From Candidatus Microgenomates bacterium (GTDB lineage Bacteria; Patescibacteriota; Microgenomatia; JAADGY01), in the NCBI GenBank assembly GCA_015486555.1, contig WFRL01000059.1, positions 1-6,565 on the forward strand: a DNA stretch of 6,565 bases, read 5' to 3'. Under the pieces are notes generated by a model. That model saw nothing but the letters and a program-made list of their open reading frames with translations. It did no database searches and was not told the origin of the DNA. Below are positions 6,054-6,565 of the stretch, piece after piece. Made by a program: the position numbers and the translations under genes. How positions within the stretch are numbered: position 1 is the first letter of the stretch; each line of letters starts with the position of its first letter.

Positions 6054-6164
6054 TTAAAAATAACCAATTTCCAAATCCCAATTTCCAAGCAAATTCCAAA
6101 TATCAATTATTCAAACTTAATTTTTTATCCTTTTCTTCTTCTTTTTTTGATCATTGGTTATTGT
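6036..6164. repeat. Right arm of the 129-bp inverted repeat (MITE-like unit inside)
   Basis: This is the reverse complement of 1-129, with one mismatch at 6071. The 104-bp unit with terminal AATAACCAAT/ATTGGTTATT repeats lies at 6059-6162. To its right, words such as TTGGAATTTGG and CTTGGAATTTAA (about 6180-6203) continue the same simple pattern. A fortuitous open frame (6036-6278) runs through the repeat and is not a gene. Confidence 0.9.
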
Positions 6165-6209
6165 TATTTGTTTGTATCCTTGGAATTTGGTGCTTGGAAT
6201 TTAATACTG

Positions 6210-6292
6210 GTCATCCTGAACGAGCCGCTTCCCCTTTTCCCCCGTCATTCTGAGGAGCTGGGGCGACGAAGAATCTAGCCGAAGGCGCAGGG
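6210..6292 (+). repeat. GTCATTCTGA...GAATCTAGC dispersed elements, copies D (partial) and E
   Basis: GTCATCCTGAACGAGCCG at 6210-6227 is a partial element, identical to the reverse complement of 1192-1209. A full element follows at 6244-6292: GTCATTCTGAGGAGC, then GAAGAATCTAGC and the GCCGAAGGCGC tail shared with 1107-1117. Confidence 0.65.
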
Positions 6293-6296
6293 AATT

Positions 6297-6326
6297 GGAA
6301 CTAGGAACTAGGATCCAGGAGCTAGG
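6297..6326. repeat. CTAGTTC heptad array, copy 4
   Basis: Four heptamers on the minus strand. It is the same length as, and 27/30 identical to, the reverse complement of copy 2 at 1298-1327. Confidence 0.75.
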
Positions 6327-6388
6327 TTGAAAAACAATTAATAACCCGTAGTAAGAGCTTAGAAAAAACTTGGCTGCCAGTACCTTTT

Positions 6389-6433
6389 GCGCTCGCTTCC
6401 GCTCGCTAGATTCTTCGTGGGGCTCAGAATGAC
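6389..6433 (-). repeat. GTCATTCTGA...GAATCTAGC dispersed element, copy F (inverted)
   Basis: On the minus strand GTCATTCTGAGCCCC leads to GAAGAATCTAGCGAGC. It faces copy E (6244-6292) as an inverted pair, just as copy C faces copy A. GCTCGC is repeated directly within it (6391-6396 and 6401-6406). Confidence 0.65.
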
Positions 6434-6465
6434 GCGAAGAGGAGAAAACAACTTGTTCTAAGGAC

Positions 6466-6565
6466 GACTCCTCAAGGGGTTCTACTTTATAACCTTATGG
6501 ACTTTACAAACTTCATGAACTTTCTAACTTCCATTAATTTCAGTCCGATTTTTCAATTGGGTAAG
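6466..6565. repeat. CTTTATAAn array and terminal dispersed repeat
   Basis: Positions 6466-6497 repeat 1238-1269 with two differences. Then come further CTTTACAAA/CTTCATGAA/CTTTCTAA units. The last stretch, to GGGTAAG, is an imperfect inverted copy of 734-805. No gene is seen between 5992 and the window end. Confidence 0.65.

Noticed and set aside
6036..6278. 80-codon plus-strand open frame at the right end
   Set aside because: It begins in the heptad array and reads through the inverted-repeat arm and a REP-like element; the product is just translated repeat.
1..6565. CRISPR array
   Set aside because: The repeats are contiguous heptads or nonamers, or irregularly spaced inverted elements. 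There are no evenly spaced repeat-spacer units and no cas genes.
1..6565. Alternative genetic code (UGA as glycine)
   Set aside because: All conserved genes are full length under the standard code and one ends in TGA at a plausible point.

Overview
The window looks like a piece of a small, AT-leaning bacterial genome with very repeat-rich intergenic DNA. The best guess is a Candidate Phyla Radiation (Patescibacteria) member, perhaps in the Microgenomates group. This rests on compact genes, weak or absent Shine-Dalgarno sequences on several genes, a signal-anchored protein with an Ig-like part and DUF5666-like repeats, a short lysozyme-like membrane protein, and mosaics of short dispersed repeats between genes. 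All genes read through with the standard code, and one ends in TGA, so there is no sign of the UGA-as-glycine code of SR1/Gracilibacteria. The lineage call is inference and could be wrong.

Layout, left to right. (1) 1-129 is one arm of a near-perfect inverted repeat; its inner end supplies the stop codon of the neighbouring gene. (2) lepB, type I signal peptidase, lies on the minus strand with a good promoter just upstream. (3) 698-1373 is gene-free and consists of a repeat mosaic with two strong hairpins, bounded by inverted copies of an AAGTTCATAAAGTTATAAAG-type repeat. (4) A Kef-type (CPA2) cation/proton antiporter fused to a TrkA-N/RCK nucleotide-binding domain runs on the plus strand. 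(5) Converging on it with a 72-bp tail-to-tail overlap is a tight minus-strand operon, transcribed rpmE, prfA, a membrane-anchored protein of unknown function, then a lysozyme/glucosaminidase-like membrane protein (gaps of 27, -8 and 15 bp). (6) 5992-6565 is again gene-free: the second arm of the inverted repeat, then more dispersed repeats to the window end.

How the genes fit together. rpmE and prfA serve translation (ribosomal protein L31 and release factor 1), a common pairing in bacteria. The two downstream genes and lepB concern the cell envelope: a secreted or periplasm-facing anchored protein, a probable peptidoglycan hydrolase and the leader peptidase. The antiporter is an independent ion-homeostasis gene divergent from lepB.

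The most unusual material is not in the genes but between them. The whole gene block sits between 129-bp inverted arms (128/129 identical), each containing a 104-bp MITE-like unit with its own terminal inverted repeats. At least four repeat families recur in both orientations: a CTAGTTC heptad array, a degenerate ~9-bp CTTTATAAn array, a GTCATTCTGA...GAATCTAGC element, and the ATTTGGAATT-type arm.
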